Part shown: in pieces, positions 42,264 to 50,905 of the stretch
How the letters are laid out: each line of letters starts with the position of its first letter
Position numbering within the stretch: position 1 is the first letter of the stretch
NCBI GenBank assembly: GCA_947089145.1
Contig: CAMUJH010000011.1
Coordinates: 1 to 64,000, forward strand
Source: an uncultured Hungatella sp.
Lineage (GTDB): Bacteria > Bacillota > Clostridia > Lachnospirales > Lachnospiraceae
Length of the DNA: 64,000 nucleotides
Direction of reading: 5' to 3'
Program-made: the position numbers and the translations under genes
The notes under the pieces: generated by a model
Database searches by the model: none
What the model was told of the DNA's origin: nothing
The model's input: the letters and a program-made list of their open reading frames with translations, nothing else

Positions 42264-43850
42264 TTATCGTTTTCTGATCAGTTTCCCCTGCCCCGCCTTT
42301 GATATTCCTCCTTCCTGCCATGCAGTGCAGCCGTTGACTATAACATGTGAGATCCCTTCCGGAAATTGTCTGGGATCTGTAAAATCCGCTTTATCCCTTA
42401 TGGTTTCCGGATCAAATATGGTCAGATCCGCAAAGTACCCCTCTTTTAACGCGCCTCTCGCCTCCAGGCCAAACCGTCTGGCCGGCTGCAGCGTTATCTT
42501 ATGAATCGCCTGTTCCCAAGTCATCAGTTTCTTCTCCCTGACAAACTCTCTAAGGAATTTGGGGAAGGTTCCGTATAACCTGGGATGGGGAGCTTTTGCG
42601 CCGGGCAGCCCGTCAGAAGCTACGGACACTCCGGGAAACAAAAGGGTCTGTTCCATATCCTCCTGGGCAATATGGTTTAAAAGGATGGATACCTCTCCCT
42701 GTTCCTCCAAAAACAGATCCATAAAAACTTCCGCTTCCTCCATCTGCCGCTCTTTTGCTATCTCCTCTATGGATTTTCCCAGCAGCTTTGTATGTTCCTG
42801 CGTCCCTACAGAAGAAAGAATTACATTTTCCCATCCGCACAGCAGGCTTAAATTGTCCTCTTCGCCCCAGCTTTCCTTTAGGCGCCGTGCAATGTCCTTT
42901 CGTATTTTTTTGTCAGATAGCTGAGCTAACAAAGCTTTTACGCCGTGCCTTAAATACTCCGTAGGGAACAGAATCGCCATGGTGGTGCTTCCCATGGTAT
43001 AAGGGTACATGTCAAAGGACAAGTCAGCACCTCTTTCCAGAAGGCCCCTCAGCCACCCAAGCCTTTTTGCCATGTTCCCCCGGTATTCCTTGCCCACGTT
43101 TTTCAGATGGCTGATCTCTACCGGGACCTGGCATTTCAGGGATAAATTTGCTGCCGCTTCCACCGACTCCAGGAAGCGGTCGGATTCGGACTTCATGTGG
43201 ATGGCGACAATCCCGCCTTTTGCCCCTGTTTCACTGGCAAGCAGTTCCAGTTCCCCCTCAGTGGAATAGCAGCCCGGCGCATACATCAGCCCCAGAGACA
43301 GTCCCAGCGCCCCGGCTTCCATGGCTTCTGCCACATATTGCCGCTCCCGGTTCAGCGCCTCCTTAAGCTCCTGCCCTTCCTCTTTTCTGGCTGACATATA
43401 GACAGCCCCGTGGGGAACCAGGCAGGCCACATTAACAGCCTTTTCTATGCGTTCCATGTGATCCAGATATTCTCCAAAGGTTTCAAACATCAGATCCCTG
43501 GCCTGGCTGCCTAAGATGGGGGCATTGTAAGCCGCCAGATCCTGTCTGCAGTGTTGGGCTGCAGGCGCAGAGCCAAAGCCGCAGTTTCCCGCAATCACCG
43601 TCGTAATCCCCTGCCGCAGTTTGGGCATATTCATGGGGTCTAAGTCAAATACCAGGTCATCATGAGTATGGACGTCAATAAATCCCGGGCTGACAATCTT
43701 TCCTTCTGCGTCAATGGTTATCTTTCCTTCCCCGGAAATGTTCCCGGCAATTTTTACAATTCTCTCGCCCGTAACTGCCAGATCGCCATAATATCCTTTT
43801 TCCCCTGTTCCGTCTATGAGGAACCCGTTTTTAATCAGTAAATCATACAT
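42264..43850 (-). CDS. N-acyl-D-amino-acid deacylase (D-aminoacylase, amidohydrolase)
   Basis: A 528-residue amidohydrolase: V-S-P-G-F-I-D-V-H-T-H-D-D near 54 holds the metal-binding H-x-H, with G-N-C-G-F-G near 95, E-I-S-H-L-K near 240 and a later V-A-S-D-G near 405. It removes acyl groups from N-acyl-D-amino acids. Inside a peptide-uptake operon with a YheO-type regulator gene it suggests use of bacterial D-amino-acid conjugates such as wall fragments. AGGGG precedes the ATG. Confidence 0.93.
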   Translation of the reverse strand: MYDLLIKNGFLIDGTGEKGYYGDLAVTGERIVKIAGNISGEGKITIDAEGKIVSPGFIDVHTHDDLVFDLDPMNMPKLRQGITTVIAGNCGFGSAPAAQHCRQDLAAYNAPILGSQARDLMFETFGEYLDHMERIEKAVNVACLVPHGAVYMSARKEEGQELKEALNRERQYVAEAMEAGALGLSLGLMYAPGCYSTEGELELLASETGAKGGIVAIHMKSESDRFLESVEAAANLSLKCQVPVEISHLKNVGKEYRGNMAKRLGWLRGLLERGADLSFDMYPYTMGSTTMAILFPTEYLRHGVKALLAQLSDKKIRKDIARRLKESWGEEDNLSLLCGWENVILSSVGTQEHTKLLGKSIEEIAKERQMEEAEVFMDLFLEEQGEVSILLNHIAQEDMEQTLLFPGVSVASDGLPGAKAPHPRLYGTFPKFLREFVREKKLMTWEQAIHKITLQPARRFGLEARGALKEGYFADLTIFDPETIRDKADFTDPRQFPEGISHVIVNGCTAWQEGGISKAGQGKLIRKR

Positions 43851-43867
43851 GGTTTAACCCCTTGCAC

Positions 43868-44695
43868 TTATTTTTTCAGCCGCGGATCAAGAAAGTCCCG
43901 CAGTCCGTCTCCAAGCATATTCAGCCCCAGCACTGTAACCATAATGGAAAGTCCGGGGAACAAGGTAAGCCATGGAGCAATCTGCATGTACACCCGCCCT
44001 TCGCTGAGGATGTTCCCCCAGCTTGGAAGCGTTGCCGGAACGCCTACCCCCAGAAAGCTTAAAGCCGCTTCCCCCAAAATGGCATACGAAAAAATAAAAG
44101 ATGCCTGAACCACAATGGGAGAAAAGCAGTTGGGAAGGATGTGGCAGAAAAGTATCCGAATGTCCATGGCGCCCATGGATCTGGCTGCTTCAATGTACTG
44201 GCTCTCCCTGACTGTCAGAATAAAGGATCGCACTACCCGGGCTACCCGGGGCGTATAGACAATCCCTAAAGCTACAATCACATTCACCATGCTGGGTCCC
44301 ATGGCTCCCATCATGGCAATAGCCAGGACAATGCCCGGAAATGCCATCAGCCCGTCCATGATTCTCATAATAACCGAATCCACTTTCGTATAGTATCCCG
44401 CGATCAGGCCGAATATAAGCCCCATTCCCACTGCCGCCACTACAATGAAGAAAGCTACAATCAGGGAATTCCTCGCTCCGTACAAAACTCTTGAAAACAG
44501 ATCCCGTCCAAACTCGTCGGTTCCCATAAGGTGCTGGGAAGAAGGCGCCAGCAATCGGTTGGCCACATTCATCTCGTCGGGAGTAAACCTGGTAAGCAGT
44601 CCGGCGCCCAAAGCTGCGGACAGGATCGCTGTCACCAAAATCAAGCCAATCAATGCAGACTTCCGCTTCAAAAACATTTTTTTCAAATGAACCAT
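43868..44695 (-). CDS. Dipeptide/nickel-type ABC transporter permease (DppC type)
   Basis: About 275 residues with a typical DppC start (K-R-K-S-A-L-I-G-L-I-L), H-L-M-G-T-D-E-F-G-R-D near 55, the E-A-A-R-S-M-G-A coupling loop near 165 and L-N-M-L-G-D-G-L-R-D-F-L-D-P-R at the C terminus. The start at 44695 is preferred, with GAGG eight bases upstream. An in-frame ATG at 44701 overlaps the stop of the threonine-synthase-like gene, so translation is coupled either way. Confidence 0.94.
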   Translation of the reverse strand: MVHLKKMFLKRKSALIGLILVTAILSAALGAGLLTRFTPDEMNVANRLLAPSSQHLMGTDEFGRDLFSRVLYGARNSLIVAFFIVVAAVGMGLIFGLIAGYYTKVDSVIMRIMDGLMAFPGIVLAIAMMGAMGPSMVNVIVALGIVYTPRVARVVRSFILTVRESQYIEAARSMGAMDIRILFCHILPNCFSPIVVQASFIFSYAILGEAALSFLGVGVPATLPSWGNILSEGRVYMQIAPWLTLFPGLSIMVTVLGLNMLGDGLRDFLDPRLKK

Positions 44696-44700
44696 TCCCA

Positions 44701-45927
44701 TCACCTCACTAGCTGGTCTAGCTGGTCCGCACTGTCGATTATCGGCGGCTTCTTTGGCTGCCGCCCGCTGTATTTAAAACCGTGTCCCGTAGTCAGGCTG
44801 ACTGTCAGAGCCCCCTTTTTCAAAAGGCCCTGGTTCCAAAGCTTCTTCACTGCGCCTGCGGATACGGCTCCTGTAGGTTCGCAGTAAAGCCCCAGCTTTG
44901 TCTCGATTGCCTCTGATGCTTCCCAAACCTCTTCTTCCTCCAGGGAAACCATTCTTCCCCCGGTCCTTTTTACGGCTGCCAGAGTCAGTTCTCCGTCCCC
45001 TTCATAGCCGATTAGCGGGTCCGAGATCCCTCCTGCCATGGTCTTTATCTGCTTGTCCCATCCCGTTACCCTGTCCGTGCCGCACGCAAAGGCCTGTGTA
45101 ATCGGTTCGCAGGCTGTTACCTGGACTCCCACCATGGAGGGAAGACGATGAACCAGTCCCATTTCCTTCAGCTCTTCATAGCCTTTCAGGATTCCCACCA
45201 GCAAAGGCCCGGAACCAATGGGAATAAAAATGTAATCCGGGACCCTTCCGCCTAACTGATGATACAGTTCATAAGCCGGCGTTTTATCCCCTTCCACGGT
45301 ATAGGGATTAATAAAGGTTGAAGTCACATTGGCCCATCCGTAGCGCTCTGCACACAGCTTCGCCATGTCAAAAGACCGGCTGTAATTTCCCCTTACGCAG
45401 ATCACCCTGGCGCCGTAGGACTGGGCCTGAATGACCTTGTTGGGATCAGTAGTGTCCGGAACAAACACCACGCAGTCCATGCCCGCCCGGGCTGCATATG
45501 CGGAAGCAGCCGCAGAGGCATTGCCTGAAGATGCCACTACGATCTTCTCAAATCCCTTTTCCTTTGCCACCGATACCCCTACGGACGTAGGCCGATCTTT
45601 AAAAGAGCCTGTGGGACTAAGCATCTCTGCCTTTACCATCATCTCCAGATCACAGCCCCATAAGCGGGCCAGCCGTCCGGCTTCCAGCAGCGGAGTGTCT
45701 CCCTCTCCCAGAGTCACAATGTTCTTTTTATCCTCCATGGGCAAAAGCCCCCGGAATTTCCACATTCCTTCAATGCTGTTATCAGGATTTCCAACAGGAT
45801 TTCGGGAAAATGCCTTTTCGTAATCATATGTGACCTCCAGAATTCCGCCGCAGGCTTCACAGGAATACCGGTTATCCAAAGGATAAACCGCCCCGCATTT
45901 CCTGCAGGTCAGATTCTTTGCATCCAT
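44701..45927 (-). CDS. Threonine synthase-like PLP enzyme with N-terminal zinc ribbon
   Basis: About 408 residues. Residues 7-30 form a zinc ribbon (C-R-K-C ... C-E-A-C-G-G). The PLP lysine is in T-G-S-F-K-D-R near 112, and S-S-G-N-A-S-A-A near 140 plus G-S-G-P-L near 240 bind the cofactor phosphate. This is the layout of threonine synthase-like fold-type II enzymes. In a peptide/D-amino-acid operon next to ridA it may instead be a hydroxy-amino-acid or diamino-acid lyase whose enamine product RidA clears. Start at 45927 chosen for GGAGG. Confidence 0.85.
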   Translation of the reverse strand: MDAKNLTCRKCGAVYPLDNRYSCEACGGILEVTYDYEKAFSRNPVGNPDNSIEGMWKFRGLLPMEDKKNIVTLGEGDTPLLEAGRLARLWGCDLEMMVKAEMLSPTGSFKDRPTSVGVSVAKEKGFEKIVVASSGNASAAASAYAARAGMDCVVFVPDTTDPNKVIQAQSYGARVICVRGNYSRSFDMAKLCAERYGWANVTSTFINPYTVEGDKTPAYELYHQLGGRVPDYIFIPIGSGPLLVGILKGYEELKEMGLVHRLPSMVGVQVTACEPITQAFACGTDRVTGWDKQIKTMAGGISDPLIGYEGDGELTLAAVKRTGGRMVSLEEEEVWEASEAIETKLGLYCEPTGAVSAGAVKKLWNQGLLKKGALTVSLTTGHGFKYSGRQPKKPPIIDSADQLDQLVR

Positions 45928-46026
45928 GATTTCCTCCATTCTGTGCATATTTCACAGCTCAAACAGGTCTTTTTCCTTTTTCTCAGACTCAAAAACAGGG
46001 TATGCCTGATCCTATGTATCCGCCTG

Positions 46027-46494
46027 TCATTCCTTCAGTTCCAGAAGCAGTTCGATCTCTACCGGAATATTCCCCGGAAGCACGTTAACGCCGATGGCTG
46101 ACCGGGCCGGAAGGCCGGCTTCCTCCCCGAACACGTCCAAAATCAGCTTCGATGCCCCGTTGGCAACCATTGGCTGCTGGAAAAAATCGTCTGCGCTGTT
46201 TACAAAAGCCAGCATCTTTACAACTTTTTTGATCCGGTTTAAGTCTCCTAATGCAGCGTGCAGGTTCGACAAAAGATTCAGGGCGCATCTGCGGGCCATC
46301 TCCTGCCCCTCCTCCAATGACAAGTCTTTCCCCACCCTGCCGGTTTTATCCGAAAGGCCTTCTATCACGCCTCCTGTCCCGGAGGTATATACCATCTTCT
46401 CTCCGTAAAACCTAACCGGCGAATAGATCCCCCCTGCCTGCGTGGGCTTGCCCAGTTCCAACCCCAGCTCTCTCATTCTTGCATACACATCCAT
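46027..46494 (-). CDS. RidA/YjgF/L-PSP family imine deaminase
   Basis: A 155-residue protein with RidA landmarks: Y-S-P-V-R-F-Y-G near 25, Y-T-S-G-T-G-G near 36 and a C-terminal G-L-P-A-R-S-A-I-G-V-N-V-L-P-G-N-I-P-V-E-I-E with the conserved Arg. RidA hydrolyses reactive enamine/imine intermediates released by PLP enzymes, which fits the PLP enzyme gene next to it. It is somewhat longer than the usual 125-130 residues and belongs to a divergent subgroup. AGGAGG precedes the ATG. Confidence 0.9.
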   Translation of the reverse strand: MDVYARMRELGLELGKPTQAGGIYSPVRFYGEKMVYTSGTGGVIEGLSDKTGRVGKDLSLEEGQEMARRCALNLLSNLHAALGDLNRIKKVVKMLAFVNSADDFFQQPMVANGASKLILDVFGEEAGLPARSAIGVNVLPGNIPVEIELLLELKE

Positions 46495-46511
46495 AAGCTT
46501 TGCCTCCTTTT

Positions 46512-47168
46512 TTATTCATTGTTTTTGCGTATGGCTTCCAAATAGTTATAAAATGTATACTTGGATATCCCCAGCACTTCGCAGACCTTCTCCCCGGATT
46601 TCGAAATCAGAAACGCTCCCTTTTTATCCAGGAATTCCAGCAGCTGCATCTTATTTTCCTTATTCATCTCACCTGGCTGCCTTCCTACAAACTGAATTCC
46701 CTTCTGAAGCAGATCCTCCAGCAGATCATGCACGTTATCTACAAAAATCTCTTCCGTCTGTTCTTCACTTTCTCCAATATTATAGCGATTATTCTCATGA
46801 AGATAATTTTCAAACCGTATGGATTCCGTAATGTCCACATTGATGCATAGAGAGTACCGCACTTTTCCCTGGCTGTCTTTTAAATAGATAGAAGAAGACC
46901 TTAGAATCTTCCCGTCACGGGTATTGGTAAAATAATTAAATTTATCCCCGTTCTTCACGGTTCCTCGTATAACCTCCAGGCCCAGGTTGCTGCCGCAGTC
47001 TCCCACTCTCCTTCCCGTAATATGTCCGTTCCTGATATCAATAATGGTACTGTCATAGGGCCTGGACAAATCATGAAGCACCACCTCACAATGGCTGCCG
47101 AACTGCTGCTCCAGCAAATCCAATATCTGCTTTAACCACTCTTCCCCAAACTCAAACTTTTCCTCCAT
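46512..47168 (-). CDS. YheO/DauR-type PAS-like transcriptional regulator
   Basis: About 218 residues: an N-terminal YheO-like PAS sensor (C-E-V-V-L-H-D-L-S near 24, I-R-N-G-H-I-T-G-R-R near 45) and a C-terminal helix-turn-helix (S-K-Y-T-F-Y-N-Y-L near 205). The family includes DauR, regulator of D-arginine catabolism. As the first gene of an operon with a D-aminoacylase it probably controls that operon and itself. AAGGAG before 47168 marks the start; the longer frame enters the promoter. Confidence 0.9.
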   Translation of the reverse strand: MEEKFEFGEEWLKQILDLLEQQFGSHCEVVLHDLSRPYDSTIIDIRNGHITGRRVGDCGSNLGLEVIRGTVKNGDKFNYFTNTRDGKILRSSSIYLKDSQGKVRYSLCINVDITESIRFENYLHENNRYNIGESEEQTEEIFVDNVHDLLEDLLQKGIQFVGRQPGEMNKENKMQLLEFLDKKGAFLISKSGEKVCEVLGISKYTFYNYLEAIRKNNE

Positions 47169-47208
47169 AATATCTCCTTGCATGCCTTTGTTATTCTTTT
47201 GTATCTCT

Positions 47209-47240
47209 ATAATACCAAAAAATTTGTTTGTTGTAAATAA
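47209..47240 (-). promoter_or_regulatory. Promoter of the YheO-like regulator operon
   Basis: On the minus strand TTTACA, a 17-bp spacer and TATTAT, just upstream of the regulator gene. The -35 adjoins one copy of the duplicated operator. Confidence 0.7.
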
Positions 47241-47298
47241 CTTTTTGTTAGATTTTTTCGTATTTTCTCCATTTTTCATAACTTTTTGTTAGATTTTT
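47237..47298. promoter_or_regulatory. Duplicated operator: 21-bp direct repeats with TAAC-N5-GTTA dyads
   Basis: The same 21 bases occur at 47237-47257 and 47278-47298, offset by 41 bp (about four helix turns). Each contains the dyad TAAC-TTTTT-GTTA. The promoter-proximal copy adjoins the -35 of the regulator gene. This is the form of an autoregulated two-site operator; the binding protein is inferred to be the YheO-like regulator. Confidence 0.7.
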
Positions 47299-47511
47299 CC
47301 TTTTAATTATTATTTTTGTTCTTTCCTCCTTTCTGATGCACCGAGGCGCTTCCGTCTTCCTGTTCATGTGCGCCCTGATATTCCCCATGGCCCCTTATGA
47401 CGCCGCCCTGAATGGGGCTGCCCTTGCGCCTTCAGGGCGGCATCTTTCATGGGAATCCCTTCAAAGATCTGCCTTCACGCCCAAATGCAAAAAATTATCT
47501 CCGTGCAAAAC
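47299..47511. other. Non-coding stretch with one long hairpin
   Basis: No supported gene. It holds an 11-bp perfect stem, GCCGCCCTGAA (47402-47412) with TTCAGGGCGGC (47431-47441) around an 18-base loop, and a nearby weaker dyad ATCTTT...AAAGAT. With T-rich sequence after it on the plus side it could be a terminator or a remnant small RNA. Confidence 0.5.
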
Positions 47512-47556
47512 AAAAAATGGCACCTGCCCCGGAAACTTCTTCCGCAGCAAATGCCA
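47512..47556 (-). terminator. Intrinsic terminator after the small membrane protein gene
   Basis: Imperfect stem with ends TGGCA ... TGCCA (47518-47556) followed on the minus strand by six T residues (47517-47512). It closes the transcript that carries gerW and the small gene. Confidence 0.8.
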
Positions 47557-47563
47557 CTCTCCC

Positions 47564-47704
47564 CTAACACCGGCAAAACAAATGATATCCCAGCGTCAGC
47601 AATCCGATAATAAAGATCAATAATGCCAATGTTGTAGGAATCAGCACCTTAACGGCCATTCCCACGCCGATGCAGAAAAGCATCAGGCCGCACAGTCGTC
47701 TCAT
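47564..47704 (-). CDS. 46-residue small membrane protein
   Basis: An ATG at 47704 preceded by an AGGGAT ribosome site opens a 46-codon frame ending in TAG at 47564, eight bases before a terminator. It reads M-R-R-L-C-G-L-M-L-F-C-I-G-V-G-M, then a hydrophobic run (L-I-P-T-T-L-A-L-L-I-F-I-I-G-L-L) and ends L-G-Y-H-L-F-C-R-C. Two membrane segments and terminal cysteines resemble short membrane proteins I recall from Clostridia, but I do not know a function. Position between gerW and a terminator supports that it is real. Confidence 0.65.
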   Translation of the reverse strand: MRRLCGLMLFCIGVGMAVKVLIPTTLALLIFIIGLLTLGYHLFCRC

Positions 47705-47762
47705 AGAAATCCCTGCCTTTGTGTACTTGCCTATATTTTATCCTATGCGGCCCCGCTTGTCC

Positions 47763-48194
47763 CTATGCAGGTTCTCTCTCCCCTTCCGCCATTTCCTTAG
47801 CCGTTTTCACTGCCTCCTCTGAAAACTCCTGGCCCACATTTACCTTTCCCCCTGTAAACCGGTTCACAAGATCCGGCACCATGTCAAGCATCTTATTAAC
47901 CGTATTCTGGTTCTTAATATTGACCAGGCGGGTACTGCCGTTCTGAATCACCAGGATCGCGCTGGGACTCAGCTTTGCGCTCATGCCTCCGGCTCCCTTA
48001 TTCTTGGCATTCTCCGCAAAGGTGCCTGCGGCCATGCCGCAGGTAACGTCCATCAGCGGAAGGATAATGGCATCGTCCACGCGGACCGCATCCCCCACCA
48101 CGGTCTTTGTGGCCACCAGATGATCCATCCCCTGAAACAGCGCTTCCACTGCTGACGAAAATCCGCTCTGACCTCCTGTCTTAATCTCTGCCAT
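47763..48194 (-). CDS. gerW: GerW-family sporulation protein (YtfJ)
   Basis: A 143-residue protein with the GerW/YtfJ core: V-V-G-D-A-V-R-V-D-D-A-I-I-L-P-L near 36, G-G-M-S-A-K-L-S-P-S-A-I-L-V near 70 and L-D-M-V-P-D-L-V near 105. GerW is needed for proper spore germination in Bacillus. The gene sits after a DUF2953 gene, the usual pairing in Clostridia, and supports a spore-forming host. Confidence 0.93.
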   Translation of the reverse strand: MAEIKTGGQSGFSSAVEALFQGMDHLVATKTVVGDAVRVDDAIILPLMDVTCGMAAGTFAENAKNKGAGGMSAKLSPSAILVIQNGSTRLVNIKNQNTVNKMLDMVPDLVNRFTGGKVNVGQEFSEEAVKTAKEMAEGEREPA

Positions 48195-48196
48195 GT

Positions 48197-49252
48197 TTAT
48201 TTTCCTCCATTCTTAAGCAGGCTCCATGCCAGCCTTCTGAAATTTTTATTTAATAAAACCCTCAGGCAGCGGGCGGCGATAACTCCTGCCTGAACCCGGC
48301 CCCTCAGGCTGACTCCCATCTCCAAAACGCTTCTGTCAAATACGGGAATGATCTCAAGGCTGTCACCGTACCAAGCGTAGGCCACGCTAAAGGCCTGAAG
48401 CGCTTTTCCTGTAGCTGCCGGATCATCAAACCCAAAGACCGCCCTCCCCCGGATCTTTCTGGGAAGAATATGGCGGATAATCCCTTTTATCTGGCCGATA
48501 ATTATCTTGATGGTCTTTTGGTTCCTTTCATCGTTCCAAAATAAAACGGCTTTTTCCTTATAACCTTTAAGTCTGCTCCAGCTGTTCGTCGCGGATTCCT
48601 TCAGCCTTGCCATGGTTTCCCTCAGTCCCGGGCCGGCACTGCCAGCCTCTCTCTTTTCGGCTTTTCCCCTGCGCCCCTTCTTCCTTTTTCTGTCTCTGCG
48701 CCGCTTTTTCTGTTCATAGTCGCCGGGGTCTTTCTCTTCCTCATGGATATCAGTCCCTGCCCCGCTGTCTTCCCCCTGGTATTCTTCCCGGCTCCCCTCT
48801 TCCTTTGCATTAAGGCGGTTGTCCTCCTGCCCTGGCGCTGTGCCGCCGTTTTCCGGCCCCTGGGGTTCTGTCTCCCATCCGTCTTCCGCCGTTTCCACAA
48901 AGTCTACTGACAGCCCGTCTTCCGCTATCTCTCCCGCTTTCCGGGCATCCTCCCGCAATTCGTCCTTTACATCCTCCAGCGCCTCCCCTGCCCCTTCTGT
49001 CTTATGAAATACCCGCTTCCCCAGCACTTTTACAGCCATGTCAAGCCCGTCCTCATATGTAACCCTCAGCGACAGGGCATGCAGCAGCCAGGTAACCTTT
49101 ATGTTCCCCTGCACCCTGCCATGGTAAGAGCCCGACAGGCCGTATCTGACAGGCACAAAAAGCACCAAAAGAAGGATCGCAAGTACCAGCCCCAGAAGCG
49201 CCAGTATTACAATCCCTATGATCTTCAGTATCATCAATAGAATCGGAAGCAT
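48197..49252 (-). CDS. DUF2953 membrane-anchored protein
   Basis: About 351 residues: one N-terminal membrane helix (L-P-I-L-L-M-I-L-K-I-I-G-I-V-I-L), V-P-V-R-Y near 34, a very charged low-complexity middle (about 100-215, rich in Glu, Gly, Lys and Arg), and a C-terminal DUF2953 part (G-F-D-D-P-A-A-T-G near 280, then I-I-P-V-F-D). It is commonly next to gerW and is linked to sporulation by position. The start at 49252 lies four bases after the upstream stop. Confidence 0.88.
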   Translation of the reverse strand: MLPILLMILKIIGIVILALLGLVLAILLLVLFVPVRYGLSGSYHGRVQGNIKVTWLLHALSLRVTYEDGLDMAVKVLGKRVFHKTEGAGEALEDVKDELREDARKAGEIAEDGLSVDFVETAEDGWETEPQGPENGGTAPGQEDNRLNAKEEGSREEYQGEDSGAGTDIHEEEKDPGDYEQKKRRRDRKRKKGRRGKAEKREAGSAGPGLRETMARLKESATNSWSRLKGYKEKAVLFWNDERNQKTIKIIIGQIKGIIRHILPRKIRGRAVFGFDDPAATGKALQAFSVAYAWYGDSLEIIPVFDRSVLEMGVSLRGRVQAGVIAARCLRVLLNKNFRRLAWSLLKNGGK

Positions 49253-49256
49253 CTGA

Positions 49257-49580
49257 TCACACCCTACTGCCCCTTTCCGCCAGAAATTCATCAAGGCAGA
49301 ATCTGCCTGTCAGCTTATACATTTCGCTTACAATCGTCCCTGCAAGAGTTAAAGCCTCCTGGTATCCTAAAGCGATGCCAAGGATACGAAACTCCTTTTC
49401 CCTGTATTCTCTCAGCAAAAGCATATAGCCGGGATAAATGTCAAGGATATTATTCCCGTTTGAAGGGGGAGTAATCACATAAACCCCAGGACGGTACGTT
49501 TTTTCCCGTATGCTCCTGATAATGGAAGCCCGGTGCCGTTTCGCTTTCTCTCCTACATACAGATGCCTATACCAAAACAT
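49257..49580 (-). CDS. Conserved hypothetical protein
   Basis: A 107-residue protein, not recognised. It begins M-F-W-Y-R-H-L-Y-V-G-E-K-A, has a basic segment, a G-N-N-I-L-D-I-Y-P loop and a final helix (F-C-L-D-E-F-L-A-E-R). AGAGGTAAATAG precedes the ATG, and tight spacing to both neighbours (17 bases upstream, four downstream) supports a true gene of the same operon. Confidence 0.75.
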   Translation of the reverse strand: MFWYRHLYVGEKAKRHRASIIRSIREKTYRPGVYVITPPSNGNNILDIYPGYMLLLREYREKEFRILGIALGYQEALTLAGTIVSEMYKLTGRFCLDEFLAERGSRV

Positions 49581-49597
49581 GCGCTATTTACCTCTGC

Positions 49598-50878
49598 TTA
49601 AGTTAACTCATTCTCCAGCAGTTCCATGGATGCCTCCCGCTCCGCAGCGTCCGTGCAGCTTTCCAGGCTGGTGCAGATGTACTCCTCCACTTCCCGGCTG
49701 TCCCTAAACACAATGGGAAGGCTGGAAATCACTTTGGCCATAACGGCGCGAACCACGGCTTTCTGCATGCCTGTAAACAGGCCCTCCAGCTCTTCACACA
49801 GCTTTTCGCCCTCCCTATTAAGCCACTGTCTGTCCGCCTCCTGATGGCAGGCCTCTCTCGCCTCCGCAGGCATAAAAAGGCTTCCTGACACCAGCCTGTC
49901 CACCTGATCCAGAATCGGGTCCTTCTCTGCGCCTGCCGCCATGACCAGATCAATTACAGATTCCTGGATTCCCTCCATTTCCCGGGGGATCTCGTTGGTG
50001 CCCAGAAGTTCCCCATCCCCCGCCTGCAAGGCGTCCAGAATATTTTCCGTACAGCTCCTGAATTTCATGTCTTCCACGGCGTCCGTGACTTTTTCCCTGT
50101 CCGTCAGGAACAGGACATAGAGGTCATTGGCCATCTGCTGTACTGAGACGTAGTAATCCATCTTTGCAGACAAAAGCCTGGTTCCCTCTCCCAGGGCATT
50201 TGCGCACCTGTCAAAATCCTCCCGCTCCAGATTCCGGTATTGTGCCTGGCAGAGACATTCCAGCTGTTTATACAGCTCTCTCTCCTCTTCCATGCCCTGG
50301 GGCAGTTTCAGCATAACCGAGCTTTTCAGCATGTGCAGGTAGTCCTCAACATTTTCCCTGTTAAGGCCTCCGTAAGAAGAAAGCCGTTCCATGACCATGC
50401 TGTAAAACTTTTTCCTGGTAAACCGTACGGGCAGCTGCGCCGTGATGTCTCTCAGCCTGCCGTTTCTCTCAGCCGGGCTTTCCATGGAAGCCATAGACTC
50501 CACCAGCAAAGACGCCAGCTCTCTTGGGGTATGCCTGGACGGCTTCCCCGCAGCAAACCGCCTTTCCACCCGGTTCAGCACATACTCGTATATCTGAAAA
50601 CAGTCGGAAAATGCCGTCAGAATCTCCACCCTGCCGATAATCCTGTCCCGCAGGCCCTTCAGCCGCTCAAAGGCCTCTTTGGCCCCGTCCTCCTGGCTTT
50701 CTTCCAAAAATCTTCTCATAATCTGCGTCAATTCTTCGCCGAATGCCTTATCTTCCCCGGATACCCATGTCACATTGTCCAGGGATTCCTCATAGTAAAG
50801 CCACAGCTGCAGCACCAGCCTGGCAAAACAGTACCGGTATGACGCCCATATCCGTTTCTTTCTCGTTCTGCTTTCCAA
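49598..50878 (-). CDS. Conserved hypothetical protein, mostly helical
   Basis: A 426-residue protein of no recognised family. It is acidic and probably all-helical (E-E-S-L-D-N, R-R-F-L-E-E-S-Q-E-D and similar), without signal peptide or membrane segments. It starts with TTG at 50878, behind GGGGG six bases away. It lies between cinA and a short hypothetical gene, in line with sporulation-linked genes, but no role is proposed. Confidence 0.8.
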   Translation of the reverse strand: MESRTRKKRIWASYRYCFARLVLQLWLYYEESLDNVTWVSGEDKAFGEELTQIMRRFLEESQEDGAKEAFERLKGLRDRIIGRVEILTAFSDCFQIYEYVLNRVERRFAAGKPSRHTPRELASLLVESMASMESPAERNGRLRDITAQLPVRFTRKKFYSMVMERLSSYGGLNRENVEDYLHMLKSSVMLKLPQGMEEERELYKQLECLCQAQYRNLEREDFDRCANALGEGTRLLSAKMDYYVSVQQMANDLYVLFLTDREKVTDAVEDMKFRSCTENILDALQAGDGELLGTNEIPREMEGIQESVIDLVMAAGAEKDPILDQVDRLVSGSLFMPAEAREACHQEADRQWLNREGEKLCEELEGLFTGMQKAVVRAVMAKVISSLPIVFRDSREVEEYICTSLESCTDAAEREASMELLENELT

Positions 50879-50905
50879 ATCCGTCCCCCTTTAAGATTGT
50901 GAAGA

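Noticed and set aside
47336-47623. Plus-strand ORF of 95 codons in the gap upstream of the YheO-like gene
   Set aside because: Covers a hairpin and a minus-strand terminator, overlaps the better-supported small gene, and has no family resemblance.
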